Part shown: one piece after another, positions 31,629 to 39,169 of the stretch | Layout: each line of letters starts with the position of its first letter | Numbering within the stretch: the stretch's first letter is position 1 | Assembly (NCBI RefSeq): GCF_014197795.1 | Contig: NZ_JACIGI010000033.1 | Coordinates: 1-39,169, forward strand | Length of the DNA: 39,169 nucleotides | DNA from: Roseospira goensis | GTDB lineage: Bacteria > Pseudomonadota > Alphaproteobacteria > Rhodospirillales > Rhodospirillaceae | Reading direction: 5' to 3' | Notes under the pieces: generated by a model | The model's database searches: none | The model's input: the letters and a program-made list of their open reading frames with translations, nothing else | What the model was told of the DNA's origin: nothing | Made by a program: the position numbers and the translations under genes

Positions 31629-32642
31629 ATGAACGTGTCACAGACCCCCTCGAACGCCGACGGGGTGGAGGCTCCCGACGCGCCCGCGACGCCGGAAGCC
31701 CCCGTCGCCGGGGACGCCGCCGTGCGCGCGGCGGTGGCGCGCTGGCGCGCCTGGTTGTGGGGCGAGCGCCGCGCCAGTGCCCACACCCTGGACGCCTACG
31801 GCCGTGATCTGGCCGGGTTCCTCGCCTTTCTGGGCGAGCACCTGGGCGGCCCGCCGACCCTGGCCGATCTCGCCACCCTGCCGGCCGCCGATGTGCGCGC
31901 CTGGTTGGCCTGGCGCGGCGCGGGCGGGGTCTCGCGCACCACCCAGGCGCGCAGCCTGTCCACCCTGCGCGGCTTCTACCGCTGGCTCGACCGCGAGGGC
32001 CTGGCCCACAATCCCGCCATCGCCCAGGTGCGCGGCCCGCGCCCGCGCCCCGGGGTGCCGCGCGCCCTGGACGAGGACGCCGCGCGCGAGGCGCTGGCCG
32101 CCGCGCCGACGCTCCAGGATCAGGGCTGGGTGGCGAAGCGGGACGCGGCCCTGTTGACGCTGCTGTACGGCGCCGGCCTGCGCCTGGGCGAGGCGCTGGC
32201 GCTGACCCGGCGCGACGCGCCGTCGGGCGCTACCCTGGTGGTCACCGGCAAGGGCCGCAAGCAGCGCCTGGTTCCGGTGTTGCCGGTGGTGGCGGCGGCG
32301 GTGGCGGACTACCTGGCCGCCTGCCCGTTCGCGCTGGGGCCGGACGACCCGCTGTTCGTCGGGGTGCGCGGCGGCCCCCTCAACCCCGGCGTGGTGCAAC
32401 GCCAGGTGCGGCGGCTGCGCGCCCTGCTGGGGCTGCCGGAGGACGCCACCCCGCACGCCCTGCGGCACAGCTTCGCCACCCATCTGCTGGCGCGCGGCGG
32501 CGACCTGCGCACCATTCAGGAGCTGCTGGGCCACGCCTCGCTGTCCACCACCCAGCGCTACACGGCGGTGGACGGCGGCCGTCTGCACCGGCTGTACCAG
32601 GCCGCCCATCCCCGGGCGCGGGCGCGGGTGGAGGAGGGCTGA
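31629..32642 (+). CDS. xerC: Tyrosine recombinase XerC
   Basis: Resolves chromosome dimers at dif together with XerD. The N-terminal SAM-like DNA-binding domain (about 32-135) is followed by the catalytic domain with R185 (GLRLGEAL), K208 (TGKGRKQRL), H276 and R279 (HALRHSFATHL), H302 (LGHASLSTTQRY) and nucleophile Y311, a complete set. At 337 aa from the ATG at 31629 it has an unusual acidic Ala/Pro-rich N-terminal extension (1-30). A GTG at 31614 is an alternative start. Length and lack of phage neighbours favour host XerC over an integrase. Confidence 0.9.
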   Translation: MNVSQTPSNADGVEAPDAPATPEAPVAGDAAVRAAVARWRAWLWGERRASAHTLDAYGRDLAGFLAFLGEHLGGPPTLADLATLPAADVRAWLAWRGAGGVSRTTQARSLSTLRGFYRWLDREGLAHNPAIAQVRGPRPRPGVPRALDEDAAREALAAAPTLQDQGWVAKRDAALLTLLYGAGLRLGEALALTRRDAPSGATLVVTGKGRKQRLVPVLPVVAAAVADYLAACPFALGPDDPLFVGVRGGPLNPGVVQRQVRRLRALLGLPEDATPHALRHSFATHLLARGGDLRTIQELLGHASLSTTQRYTAVDGGRLHRLYQAAHPRARARVEEG

Positions 32643-32721
32643 CGCCTGATGCGGGGGCGTGCGGGCGCGTGTAGGCTGGCCCCGTGCCCCCCGCCCCTGT
32701 CCCTGCATCCGAGGTGGATCC

Positions 32722-33747
32722 ATGCGCGTCTTTCTCTCGCCGGCCCAGCGCGCCCACGCCGGTGACAGTTTCCTGGTCAACGGCACCCTGCGCCCGATCC
32801 CGGAACAGCCGACCCGGATCGACCACCTTCTGCGGGCGGTCTCGAACCTTGGCCTGACCCCGGAGGCACCGCCCGACTCCGGCGACGCGCCGCTGGCCCG
32901 GGTGCACACCGCCGAGTACCTGCACTTCCTGCGCACCATCTGGACCCGCTGGCAGCGCCTGCCCGGCGCCAGCGCGGCGGTGCGGCCGAACGTGTTCCCG
33001 GACCGCCGCGACGGCGCCTACCCGCGCGCCGCCGTGGGGCAGGCCGGCTACCACCTGGGGGACTACGCCTGCCCGGTGCTGCGCGAGACCTGGACCACGG
33101 TGCGCGCCAGCGCCCATGGCGCCGTGGCCGCGGCCCGCGCGGTGCACGACGGCGAGCGTGTCGCCTATGCCCTGTGCCGGCCGCCCGGACACCACGCCGG
33201 CCCCGACCTGGCCGGCGGCTTCTGCTATCTGAACAACAGCGCCATCGCCGCCGCCGACCTGACCGCCGCCGGCCGCCGGGTGGCGGTGCTGGACGTCGAC
33301 CTGCACCACGGCAATGGCACCCAGGCCATCTTCTACGACCGCGCCGACGTGCTGACGGTCTCGGTCCACGCCGACCCGGCCGACTTCTACCCCTTCTTCT
33401 GGGGCCATGCCGCCGAGCGCGGGCGCGGCCCCGGGCTGGGCTTCAACCTCAACCTTCCGCTGCCGCTGGGCACCGGCGATGCCGCGTGGCTGGAGACGGT
33501 GGAGACGGCCCTGGCCCGCATCGACGCCTTCGCGCCCGACGTGCTGGTGGTGGCGCTCGGGCTCGACGCCTCGGCCGAGGATCCCTTTGGCGGACTGGCG
33601 ATCACCCCGGACGGGTTCGCGCGCGTGGGGGCGCTGCTGGGGGCGTTCGGCCGACCGCTGGTGCTGGTGCAGGAGGGCGGCTACGTCTCGCCGGTGCTGG
33701 CGGAGAACCTGGAGCAGGTGGTGGGCGGTGTTCTGGGGGCCCGGTAG
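32722..33747 (+). CDS. Acetylpolyamine amidohydrolase-like protein (HDAC family)
   Basis: A 341-aa zinc-dependent deacetylase. The histidine pair H157/H158 (RPPGHHAG), zinc ligands D193 and H195 (DVDLHHGNGT) and D282 (LGLDASAEDP), and the tyrosine in EGGYVSPV are all in place. Length and residue spacing are very close to Mycoplana acetylpolyamine amidohydrolase (341 aa, from memory), including the insert around FPDRRDG-YPRAAVGQAGY. It would release acetate from acetylated putrescine or spermidine in the cytosol. The ATG at 32722 follows GAGGTGG. A polyamine-type importer 2.4 kb away supports the role. A protein deacetylase is the alternative. Confidence 0.85.
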   Translation: MRVFLSPAQRAHAGDSFLVNGTLRPIPEQPTRIDHLLRAVSNLGLTPEAPPDSGDAPLARVHTAEYLHFLRTIWTRWQRLPGASAAVRPNVFPDRRDGAYPRAAVGQAGYHLGDYACPVLRETWTTVRASAHGAVAAARAVHDGERVAYALCRPPGHHAGPDLAGGFCYLNNSAIAAADLTAAGRRVAVLDVDLHHGNGTQAIFYDRADVLTVSVHADPADFYPFFWGHAAERGRGPGLGFNLNLPLPLGTGDAAWLETVETALARIDAFAPDVLVVALGLDASAEDPFGGLAITPDGFARVGALLGAFGRPLVLVQEGGYVSPVLAENLEQVVGGVLGAR

Positions 33748-33800
33748 GGGCGGTGGGCGGAACAATCGGCCGGACCGATCAAACGGCACAATACCATCAA

Positions 33801-33827
33801 TTGGACTGGGGTCATTTGCTCTATTAG
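33801..33827 (+). promoter_or_regulatory. Possible promoter of the peroxiredoxin gene
   Basis: TTGGAC (33801-33806) and TATTAG (33822-33827) in an AT-rich patch, with a short 15-bp spacer, 67 bp before the ATG. No clear OxyR-type site is visible. Confidence 0.3.
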
Positions 33828-33893
33828 GGTCCTCTCATACACGCCGCGTCGGCCACACACCGCCGGCACCCACCCGGAGAGGAGAGCCCGCCC

Positions 33894-34574
33894 ATGACTG
33901 CCACCGCGACCGCCGTTGCCCCCACCGCCTCCACCGCCCCCACGACCATGGGGCTGCCGCGCCTGAACGAGCCGGCCCCGGACTTCGTCGCCGAGACCAC
34001 GCACGGCCCGAAGAGCTTGGCCGACTACCGCGGCCGCTGGCTGGTGCTGTTCTCGCACCCGGCCGACTTCACCCCGGTGTGCACGACCGAGTTCATGGCC
34101 TTCGCCCGTGCCGCCGACGATTTCGACGCGCTGAACTGCGACCTTCTGGGCCTGTCGATCGACTCCACCTTCTCGCACCTGGCCTGGATCCGGAACATCC
34201 AGGAGAAGTTCGGTGTCGCCATCCCGTTCCCGATCATCGCCGATCTGTCGATGCAGGTGGCGCGGGCCTACGGCATGATCCAGCCGGGCGCCTCCGACAC
34301 CTCGGCGGTGCGCGCGACCTTCCTGATCGACCCCCAGGGCACCCTGCGCGCCATGATCTACTATCCCATGAGCAACGGCCGTTCGGTGCCGGAGGTCCTG
34401 CGTCTGCTCAAGGGGCTTCAGGTCAGCGATGCCCACGGCGTGGCCACGCCGGAGGGCTGGCAGCCGGGCGCCAAGGTCATCGTGCCGCCGCCGAAGACCG
34501 CTGCCGAGGCGGCGGCGCGGGCTGACGCTGGCTACGCGTATACCGACTGGTACTTCTGCGAGCGCACGCTGTAG
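33894..34574 (+). CDS. Peroxiredoxin (Prx6/1-Cys-like)
   Basis: A 226-aa thiol peroxidase reducing hydrogen or organic peroxides. The peroxidatic site is HPADFTPVCTTEF (T60, C63), and the active-site arginine is in AVRATFLIDP. The large C-terminal extension and length are those of the Prx6 group. A cysteine near the end (C222 in WYFCERTL) could act as a resolving or redox partner. The first 18 residues are a Thr/Ala repeat, so the real start might be M19 (MGLPRLNEPAPDF), though the ATG at 33894 has GGAGAGGAG-like purines ahead of it. It stands alone, in its own transcript. Confidence 0.92.
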   Translation: MTATATAVAPTASTAPTTMGLPRLNEPAPDFVAETTHGPKSLADYRGRWLVLFSHPADFTPVCTTEFMAFARAADDFDALNCDLLGLSIDSTFSHLAWIRNIQEKFGVAIPFPIIADLSMQVARAYGMIQPGASDTSAVRATFLIDPQGTLRAMIYYPMSNGRSVPEVLRLLKGLQVSDAHGVATPEGWQPGAKVIVPPPKTAAEAAARADAGYAYTDWYFCERTL

Positions 34575-34617
34575 CACCGGCACCGGCCGCGCGTGGCGCC
34601 GGCGGGGCACCTGCGCG

Positions 34618-35898
34618 TCATCCGCCGCGCGCCGTGCGGGGCCGCCCGCGCGCCAGCGCCAGGGCCGGGATGCCGAGCAGCCCGATCCCCCCGACCAGGG
34701 CGAAGGCCACGCCCCAGGCGGCCGCCGAGTCGCGGCCGCCGGCCAGGTCGAGCGTGAGGCCGAACAGCAGCGGCCCCAGGAAGGCGGCGCCGAACCCGAG
34801 CAGGGAGTGTACCGCCAGGGTGGCGCCGCGCCGGCCGGCCGGGGCGGTTTCGACCGCGCCGGTGGTTAGGGCGGCCGAATCGAGCTGGATCAGGCCGGCG
34901 TACAGGATCGCCAGCCCGGCCAGCACCGGGTAGGGCAGGCCGGCGCACCAGCCGAAGCCGAGGGCCATCAGGGCCGAGGCGGCCATGAACACCTGCGTGG
35001 TGGCGGCCCGCCCGCGTCGCGTCGCCACCCGGGCGCCGCCGATGCTGGCCGCCATGGCGACCAGCGCGCCCCAGGTCGCCACCGATCCCGGTGCCAGCAG
35101 CCCGGTCCCGCCGGCGTCGGCCGGGCCGGTCGCGCCCGCCGCCAGACCGAAGCCGAGGAAGGCGACGATCCAGGCGCGGAAGGCGAACAGCTCCCACATG
35201 TGGGCCACGTAGCCCAGCACGTAGCCCATGGTCGCCCGGCTGGCGAACACCGGCCGGAAGTCCAGGAGGGCGCCGCGCGCGCCGTCGGCGGGCGGCTCCG
35301 GGCGGTGCCGCGGCAGCCACACCAGCAGCGCGGTGGCGGCGACGGCGGCCAGCCCCGCCACGGCGAAGGCGGTCCGCCAGCCGGCCAGGTCCGCCACCAG
35401 GGCCGGGATCAGATAGGACACGGCGCTGCCCAGGCTGAACGAGGCGGTATACAGCGGCACCGCGCCCGGGCGGCGCGCCGGTGGCAGGCGGTCGACCAGG
35501 ACCCGCAGGCCGGGCATGTAGGTGCCGGCCAGCCCGACCCCGGCCAGGGCGCGCAGCAGCAGCGCGCTCCAGAACCCATCGGCGGCGACGGCGAAGGCCA
35601 GGTTGGCGCCGCCGGCCAGCAGGGCACCGCCGACGAACACCCGGCGGGCGTCCACCCGGTCGGTCAGCGCCACCAGCACCGGCGCCGCCACGGCGTAGCC
35701 GGCGAACACGATGCCGCCGATCCAGCCGGCCTCTGTGCTGCTCAGGTCCCACGCCGCCATGAAGGCCGGCAGCAGGGCCGCGAAGGCGAACACCCCGATC
35801 ATGGTCAGCACCTCGGCGGCGCACAGGGCGGCGATCAGCAGCGTCGGCGGCGGAGAGGGCGGGGCCTGCGGCGGAGGTCGGAGCGGGGCGGCGGTCAC
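34618..35898 (-). CDS. Major facilitator superfamily transporter
   Basis: A 426-aa inner-membrane protein with about twelve hydrophobic segments in two halves, split by a loop near 200-215. LTDRVDARRVFVGGALLA (78-95) is the conserved MFS motif A-like loop, and a Pro-rich start (1-18) lies before the first helix. The substrate is unknown. It may be the distal gene of a unit with hemA, but a strong hairpin lies between them, so I do not infer a haem role. Confidence 0.85.
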   Translation of the reverse strand: MTAAPLRPPPQAPPSPPPTLLIAALCAAEVLTMIGVFAFAALLPAFMAAWDLSSTEAGWIGGIVFAGYAVAAPVLVALTDRVDARRVFVGGALLAGGANLAFAVAADGFWSALLLRALAGVGLAGTYMPGLRVLVDRLPPARRPGAVPLYTASFSLGSAVSYLIPALVADLAGWRTAFAVAGLAAVAATALLVWLPRHRPEPPADGARGALLDFRPVFASRATMGYVLGYVAHMWELFAFRAWIVAFLGFGLAAGATGPADAGGTGLLAPGSVATWGALVAMAASIGGARVATRRGRAATTQVFMAASALMALGFGWCAGLPYPVLAGLAILYAGLIQLDSAALTTGAVETAPAGRRGATLAVHSLLGFGAAFLGPLLFGLTLDLAGGRDSAAAWGVAFALVGGIGLLGIPALALARGRPRTARGG

Positions 35899-35940
35899 GG
35901 CGGCGGGTCTCGGGGACGACGGGTGGGGTCGAACGCACGA

Positions 35941-35967
35941 CCCCCGCGCCGGCGGCCGGCGCGGGGG
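35941..35967 (-). terminator. Strong hairpin after hemA, possible terminator
   Basis: A perfect 12-bp stem, CCCCCGCGCCGG (35941-35952) with CCGGCGCGGGGG (35956-35967), loop CGG. It is 46 bp past the hemA stop on the minus strand. There is no T-run, so it may protect or attenuate rather than terminate. Confidence 0.45.
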
Positions 35968-36012
35968 CTGGGTGGGGTCGGTCCGCGCTGCGGCGCGCGG
36001 GGTGGGGCGGTA

Positions 36013-37227
36013 TCAGGCCGCCTGCTGGTTGATGCCGAGGCTGCTCCAGACATCCAGCAGCGACGCCACCAGATGGTCCATCAGGGCGTCGTCGTGCAGC
36101 GGCGTCGGCGTGATGCGCAGACGCTCGGTGCCGCGCGGCACGGTCGGGTAGTTGATCGGCTGGACGTAGATGTTGTGCCGCGTCAGCAGCAGGTCGGAGG
36201 CCTGCTTGCACAGCGCGGCGTCGCCCACCAGCACCGGCACGATGTGGCTGACCGAGTCCATGACCGGCAGGTTCAGCTCGCGCAGCCGGCGCTTCAGGGT
36301 CGCCGCCCGCTCCTGATGGCGCACGCGCAGTTCGTTGTGGGCGCGCAGGTGCTGGATGCTGGCGCGGGCGCCGGCGGCGATGCCCGGCGGCAGCGAGGTG
36401 GTGAAGATGAAGCCGGCGCCGAAGCTGCGCACGAAGTCGACCAGATCGGCGTCGCCGGCGATATAGCCGCCGATACAGCCGATGGCCTTGCCCATGGTGG
36501 CCTGGATGATGTCGATGCGGTCGACGACGCCGTCGCGCTCGGCCACGCCCGAGCCCTGCTCGCCGTACATGCCGACGGCATGCACCTCGTCCAGGAAGGT
36601 CAACGCACCATGCTTCTCCGCCACATCGCAGATGTCGGCGATGGGGGCGATGTCGCCGTCCATGGAGTAGACCGACTCGAAGGCCACCAGCTTGGGCTGG
36701 GCGCGCGGATACTCGGACAGCAGGCGGTCGAGGTCCTTCGGATCATTGTGCTTGAAGATCTTCTTGGGGGCGCGGGAATGGCGCACGCCCTCGATCATGC
36801 TGTTGTGGTTGAGGGCATCGGAGAAGATCACGAGGTCGGGGATCTGCTGGCCCAGCGTCATCAGCGTGGTCAGGTTGGCCACGTAGCCGCTGGTGAAGAT
36901 CAGGGCCGCTTCCTTGTCGTGCCAGGACGCCAGCTCGTCCTCCAGCAGCACGTGATGGTGCGTGGTGCCGGAGATGTTGCGCGTGCCGCCGGCGCCCGAC
37001 CCGCAGGCCTGCACCGTGTCCGCGATGGCGCCGGTGACCACGGGATGCATGCCCATGCCCATGTAGTCGTTCGAGCACCAGATGGTGACGTCGTACGTCT
37101 TGCCGTCGCGATGGTTGATGGCTTTCGGGAACCGGTCGGTTCGGCGCTCCAGGTCGCAGAACACGCGATACCGCCCCTCGTCGCGCAGATCACGCAAACG
37201 GTCCGCGAAATAGCTCTTGTACTCCAT
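36013..37227 (-). CDS. hemA: 5-Aminolevulinate synthase
   Basis: Condenses glycine and succinyl-CoA to 5-aminolevulinate (C4 pathway), the first committed step of tetrapyrrole synthesis in alphaproteobacteria. At 404 aa it begins MEYKSYFADRLRDLRDEGRYRVF. The PLP lysine is K247 in QATMGKAIGCIGGY, the aspartate is in TFLDEVHAVG (D213), and the glycine loop GSGAGGTRNISG (76-87) is intact. It feeds the haem genes near the origin. The 219 bp upstream (37228-37446) hold no gene; I recognise no known regulator site there. Confidence 0.97.
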   Translation of the reverse strand: MEYKSYFADRLRDLRDEGRYRVFCDLERRTDRFPKAINHRDGKTYDVTIWCSNDYMGMGMHPVVTGAIADTVQACGSGAGGTRNISGTTHHHVLLEDELASWHDKEAALIFTSGYVANLTTLMTLGQQIPDLVIFSDALNHNSMIEGVRHSRAPKKIFKHNDPKDLDRLLSEYPRAQPKLVAFESVYSMDGDIAPIADICDVAEKHGALTFLDEVHAVGMYGEQGSGVAERDGVVDRIDIIQATMGKAIGCIGGYIAGDADLVDFVRSFGAGFIFTTSLPPGIAAGARASIQHLRAHNELRVRHQERAATLKRRLRELNLPVMDSVSHIVPVLVGDAALCKQASDLLLTRHNIYVQPINYPTVPRGTERLRITPTPLHDDALMDHLVASLLDVWSSLGINQQAA

Positions 37228-37446
37228 CGGTCACGTCCTCTCGGTCAGACGATGCCCCGATCCACGTTGCCACCATGTCCTGGATCCTGGCCCTTCTCCG
37301 CGAAGGTAGCGCGGCCCTGATGGTCCTGGCAACGGCAGGCGGGGGAACATGGGAATTGGGCGTGATGGGCCGGCCGCCGCCATCGGTCCGATCCCCCGCG
37401 GAGCGCCGGTTGCCCCGCACCGGACCACGGCACGCGCCGGCGCGGC

Positions 37447-38844
37447 CTAGGCCGTCACCAGCGCCTCGGCCCGGCACCAGGCCAGGGTGTCGTCCAGGGC
37501 GCGGGCGACTCTGTCGACCATGGTGTCGATCTCCTCTTCGGTGATGATGAGCGGCGGCGAGAACGCCACCGTGTCCCCTATGACGCGGGTGATGACGCCG
37601 TGGGCGTGCAGGTGGCGGGTCATCGCCGCCCCCACCCCCTGGGCGGGATCGAACGGCTGGCGGCTGGCCTTGTCCCGGCTCAGTTCGACGCCCCCGATCA
37701 GGCCCACCCCGCGCACCTCGCCGACCAGCGGGTGATCGGCCAGGTCGCGCAGCCGCGCCTGGAGGCGCGGGCCGACCGCGGCGGCGTGTCCGAACAGGTC
37801 CCGTTCCCGGTAAATGGCGAGGGTCTCCAACGCAACGGCGCAGGCCACCGGGTGGCCGCCGTAGGTGTAGCCGTGCCCCAGGATGCCGATGCGGCCGGCA
37901 TTGTCGCGGATCACCTCATAGACGCTTTCTGTCATCATCAAGGCGGCGAGGGGCAGGTAGCCGGACGAGAGCTGCTTGGCGCAGGCGATCATGTCGGGCT
38001 TCAGGTCGAAGGTCTGGCAGCCCCAGGGGTTGCCGGTGCGCCCGAAGCCGCAGATCACCTCGTCGGCCACGAAAAGAATGTCGTGACGCTTCAGCACCGC
38101 CTGGATCTTCTCGAAATAGGTCGGTGGCGGCACGATGACGCCGCCGGCGCCCATCACCGGCTCGGCGAAGAAGGCGGCGATGGTGTCCGGCCCCTCGGCC
38201 TGGATCAGCGCCTCCAGCTCCTCGGCGCAGCGGCTGGCGAAGGCGTCCGGGCTCTCGCCCTCGGCGGCGCCATGGTAGTGGTGCGGGCAGGTGGTGTGCA
38301 GGATGCCCGCCAGCGGCAGGTCGAAGTCGCGGTGGTTGTTGGGCAGCCCGGTCAGGCTGGCGCTGGCCACAGTGACGCCGTGATAGGCCTTCAGGCGGCT
38401 GATGATCTTCTTCTTCTCGGGCCGGCCCAGGGCATTGTTGTAGAAGCGGATGAACTTGATCGCGGTGTCGTTGGCCTCGGAGCCCGAGTTGCAGAAGAAC
38501 ACCTTCGACATTGGCACCGGGGCCATCGCCAGCAGCGCCTCGGCCAGGTCGATGCCCGGCACGTGGGCCTTGTGGCCGAAGGGATGGTAGAACGACAGCC
38601 GGCGCATCTGCTCGTAGGCGACGCGGGCCAGCCGTTCCTCCGCCGAGAACCCGAGCGCCGTGCACCACAGCCCGGCCAGCCCTTCGATGTAACGGTCGCC
38701 GCGCTCGTCCTCGACCCAGACGCCGTCACCCCGGGTGACGACCATGGGTCCGCTCTGCTCGTGCAGCACCGGATTGGTGTAAGGATGCAGTTGGCTGCGC
38801 ACGTCGCGGGCGGCGGCGGAGTTGGGACGCGGGACCTGAGTCAT
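37447..38844 (-). CDS. Class III (omega-type) PLP aminotransferase 2
   Basis: A 465-aa aminotransferase. The PLP lysine is K290 in CAKQLSSGYLPLAA. Marks include GLAGLWCTALGFS, FFCNSGSEANDTAIKFIR, FVADEVICGFGRTG and GHGYTYGGHPVACA. By recall it resembles putrescine/omega-amino acid:pyruvate transaminases (SpuC and related enzymes) more closely than aminotransferase 1 does. The ATG at 38844 is chosen because the longer frame runs into intergenic DNA. It would suit polyamine or omega-amino-acid breakdown with pyruvate as acceptor. A dyad at 39005-39026 lies about 160 bp upstream. Confidence 0.92.
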   Translation of the reverse strand: MTQVPRPNSAAARDVRSQLHPYTNPVLHEQSGPMVVTRGDGVWVEDERGDRYIEGLAGLWCTALGFSAEERLARVAYEQMRRLSFYHPFGHKAHVPGIDLAEALLAMAPVPMSKVFFCNSGSEANDTAIKFIRFYNNALGRPEKKKIISRLKAYHGVTVASASLTGLPNNHRDFDLPLAGILHTTCPHHYHGAAEGESPDAFASRCAEELEALIQAEGPDTIAAFFAEPVMGAGGVIVPPPTYFEKIQAVLKRHDILFVADEVICGFGRTGNPWGCQTFDLKPDMIACAKQLSSGYLPLAALMMTESVYEVIRDNAGRIGILGHGYTYGGHPVACAVALETLAIYRERDLFGHAAAVGPRLQARLRDLADHPLVGEVRGVGLIGGVELSRDKASRQPFDPAQGVGAAMTRHLHAHGVITRVIGDTVAFSPPLIITEEEIDTMVDRVARALDDTLAWCRAEALVTA

Positions 38845-39004
38845 CGCGCGGCGGTCTCCAGGTCGGACCGCAGGGACGGGCGCGAACGGGTCGGCGGGGC
38901 CGAACCCGGCGGCCTGCGGCCCCACGGGGTTGCCGGGATCACAGCGGTCCGGAACGGGCGGCGACCGGGCCGTCTGCCTGTCCACCTCACGGCGGCCGGC
39001 CGTG

Positions 39005-39026
39005 TGAGTCAAGGGAAATTGACACA
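39005..39026. promoter_or_regulatory. Dyad upstream of aminotransferase 2
   Basis: TGAGTCAA (39005-39012) and TTGACACA (39019-39026) form a 22-bp dyad with a 6-bp spacer and one mismatched pair. It is about 160 bp upstream of the aminotransferase start and 55 bp from the transposase tail, so it may be an operator or part of the IS end. Confidence 0.35.
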
Positions 39027-39080
39027 AGGCACCGGCAATGTCACGGACACGTTGCAGTTACCCGGCAAAAAAATGGTTCA

Positions 39081-39169
39081 TCACGGAATTCCGGGGTAAG
39101 CGGCGCGGATCTTGAGAAAGAAGTAGGCGTCATCCCGGAAACCGTAGGCCATCCGCTTGATGACCTTGA
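39081..39169 (-). mobile_element. C-terminal tail of a transposase (partial, ISL3-like)
   Basis: The minus strand reads 28 residues ending at a TGA (39081-39083): KVIKRMAYGFRDDAYFFLKI then RAAYPGIP. The IKR-A-GFR pattern resembles ISL3-family transposase C-termini and other DDE transposases of that kind. The rest of the gene lies outside the window. The downstream end of the element should lie between about 39000 and 39080. Confidence 0.65.

Noticed and set aside
31629-32642. Phage or genomic-island integrase
   Set aside because: Length, motifs and context fit host XerC; no tRNA attachment site or phage genes lie beside it.
35200-37320. Plus-strand open frame of 706 codons
   Set aside because: It is the antisense shadow of the MFS and hemA genes, both of which have clear family motifs.
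1-39169. tRNA, rRNA or known riboswitch genes
   Set aside because: I looked for tRNA-like T-loop words and common riboswitch cores in the gaps and saw none that fold convincingly; a covariance-model scan would settle this.

Overview
The window is a very GC-rich (about 70 percent by eye) bacterial chromosome segment. The genes point to an alphaproteobacterium, probably of the Rhodospirillales: 5-aminolevulinate synthase (C4 pathway), HemJ-type protoporphyrinogen oxidase, a ferrochelatase with C-terminal cysteines, ppsR-maf-aroE-coaE-dnaQ next to hemE, and ruvCAB-ybgC-tolQRA. The placement is inference from gene content and order; no 16S sequence is present.

Region 1 (1-4604): a small conserved protein, a YggS-type PLP protein, a divergent ThiE-like protein, a TPR-sulfotransferase fusion and a low-molecular-weight tyrosine phosphatase. 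Region 2 (4605-9155, minus strand): a tightly overlapping operon ppsR-maf-aroE-coaE-dnaQ-tlyA. Region 3 (9156-9788): about 630 bp without a gene, carrying DnaA-box-like 9-mers, clusters of GANTC and GATC, and an AT-rich patch. It lies between ppsR (RP001 type) and hemE, the position of the Caulobacter and Rickettsia origins, so I read it as the chromosomal origin. Region 4 (9789-19564, plus strand): hemE-hemH-hemJ, yebC, ruvCAB-ybgC-tolQRA (without tolB-pal) and rsmD.

Region 5 (19565-22778): a potassium-channel-like protein with a C-terminal zinc-ribbon motif, preceded by an overlapping 28-codon ORF and an anti-sigma-type ATPase, then a Fur-box-controlled ArsP_2/DUF2899-type metal exporter. 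Region 6 (22801-31532): an apparent amine uptake and catabolism locus with a BKACE enzyme, a class III aminotransferase, 700 bp of repeats, a PotABCD-type ABC transporter and a divergent LysR regulator with a long dyad at its start. Region 7 (31629-39169): xerC, an acetylpolyamine-amidohydrolase-like HDAC-family protein, a 1-Cys-type peroxiredoxin, an MFS transporter, hemA, a second class III aminotransferase and the C-terminal tail of a transposase at the edge.

Taken together, the left half is conserved housekeeping around the origin (haem synthesis, recombination, envelope). The right half is more accessory, with a recurring polyamine/amine theme: one polyamine-type importer, two omega-aminotransferase-type enzymes, a beta-keto-acid cleavage enzyme and an acetylpolyamine deacetylase relative. 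The repeat arrays lie in and around this accessory half.
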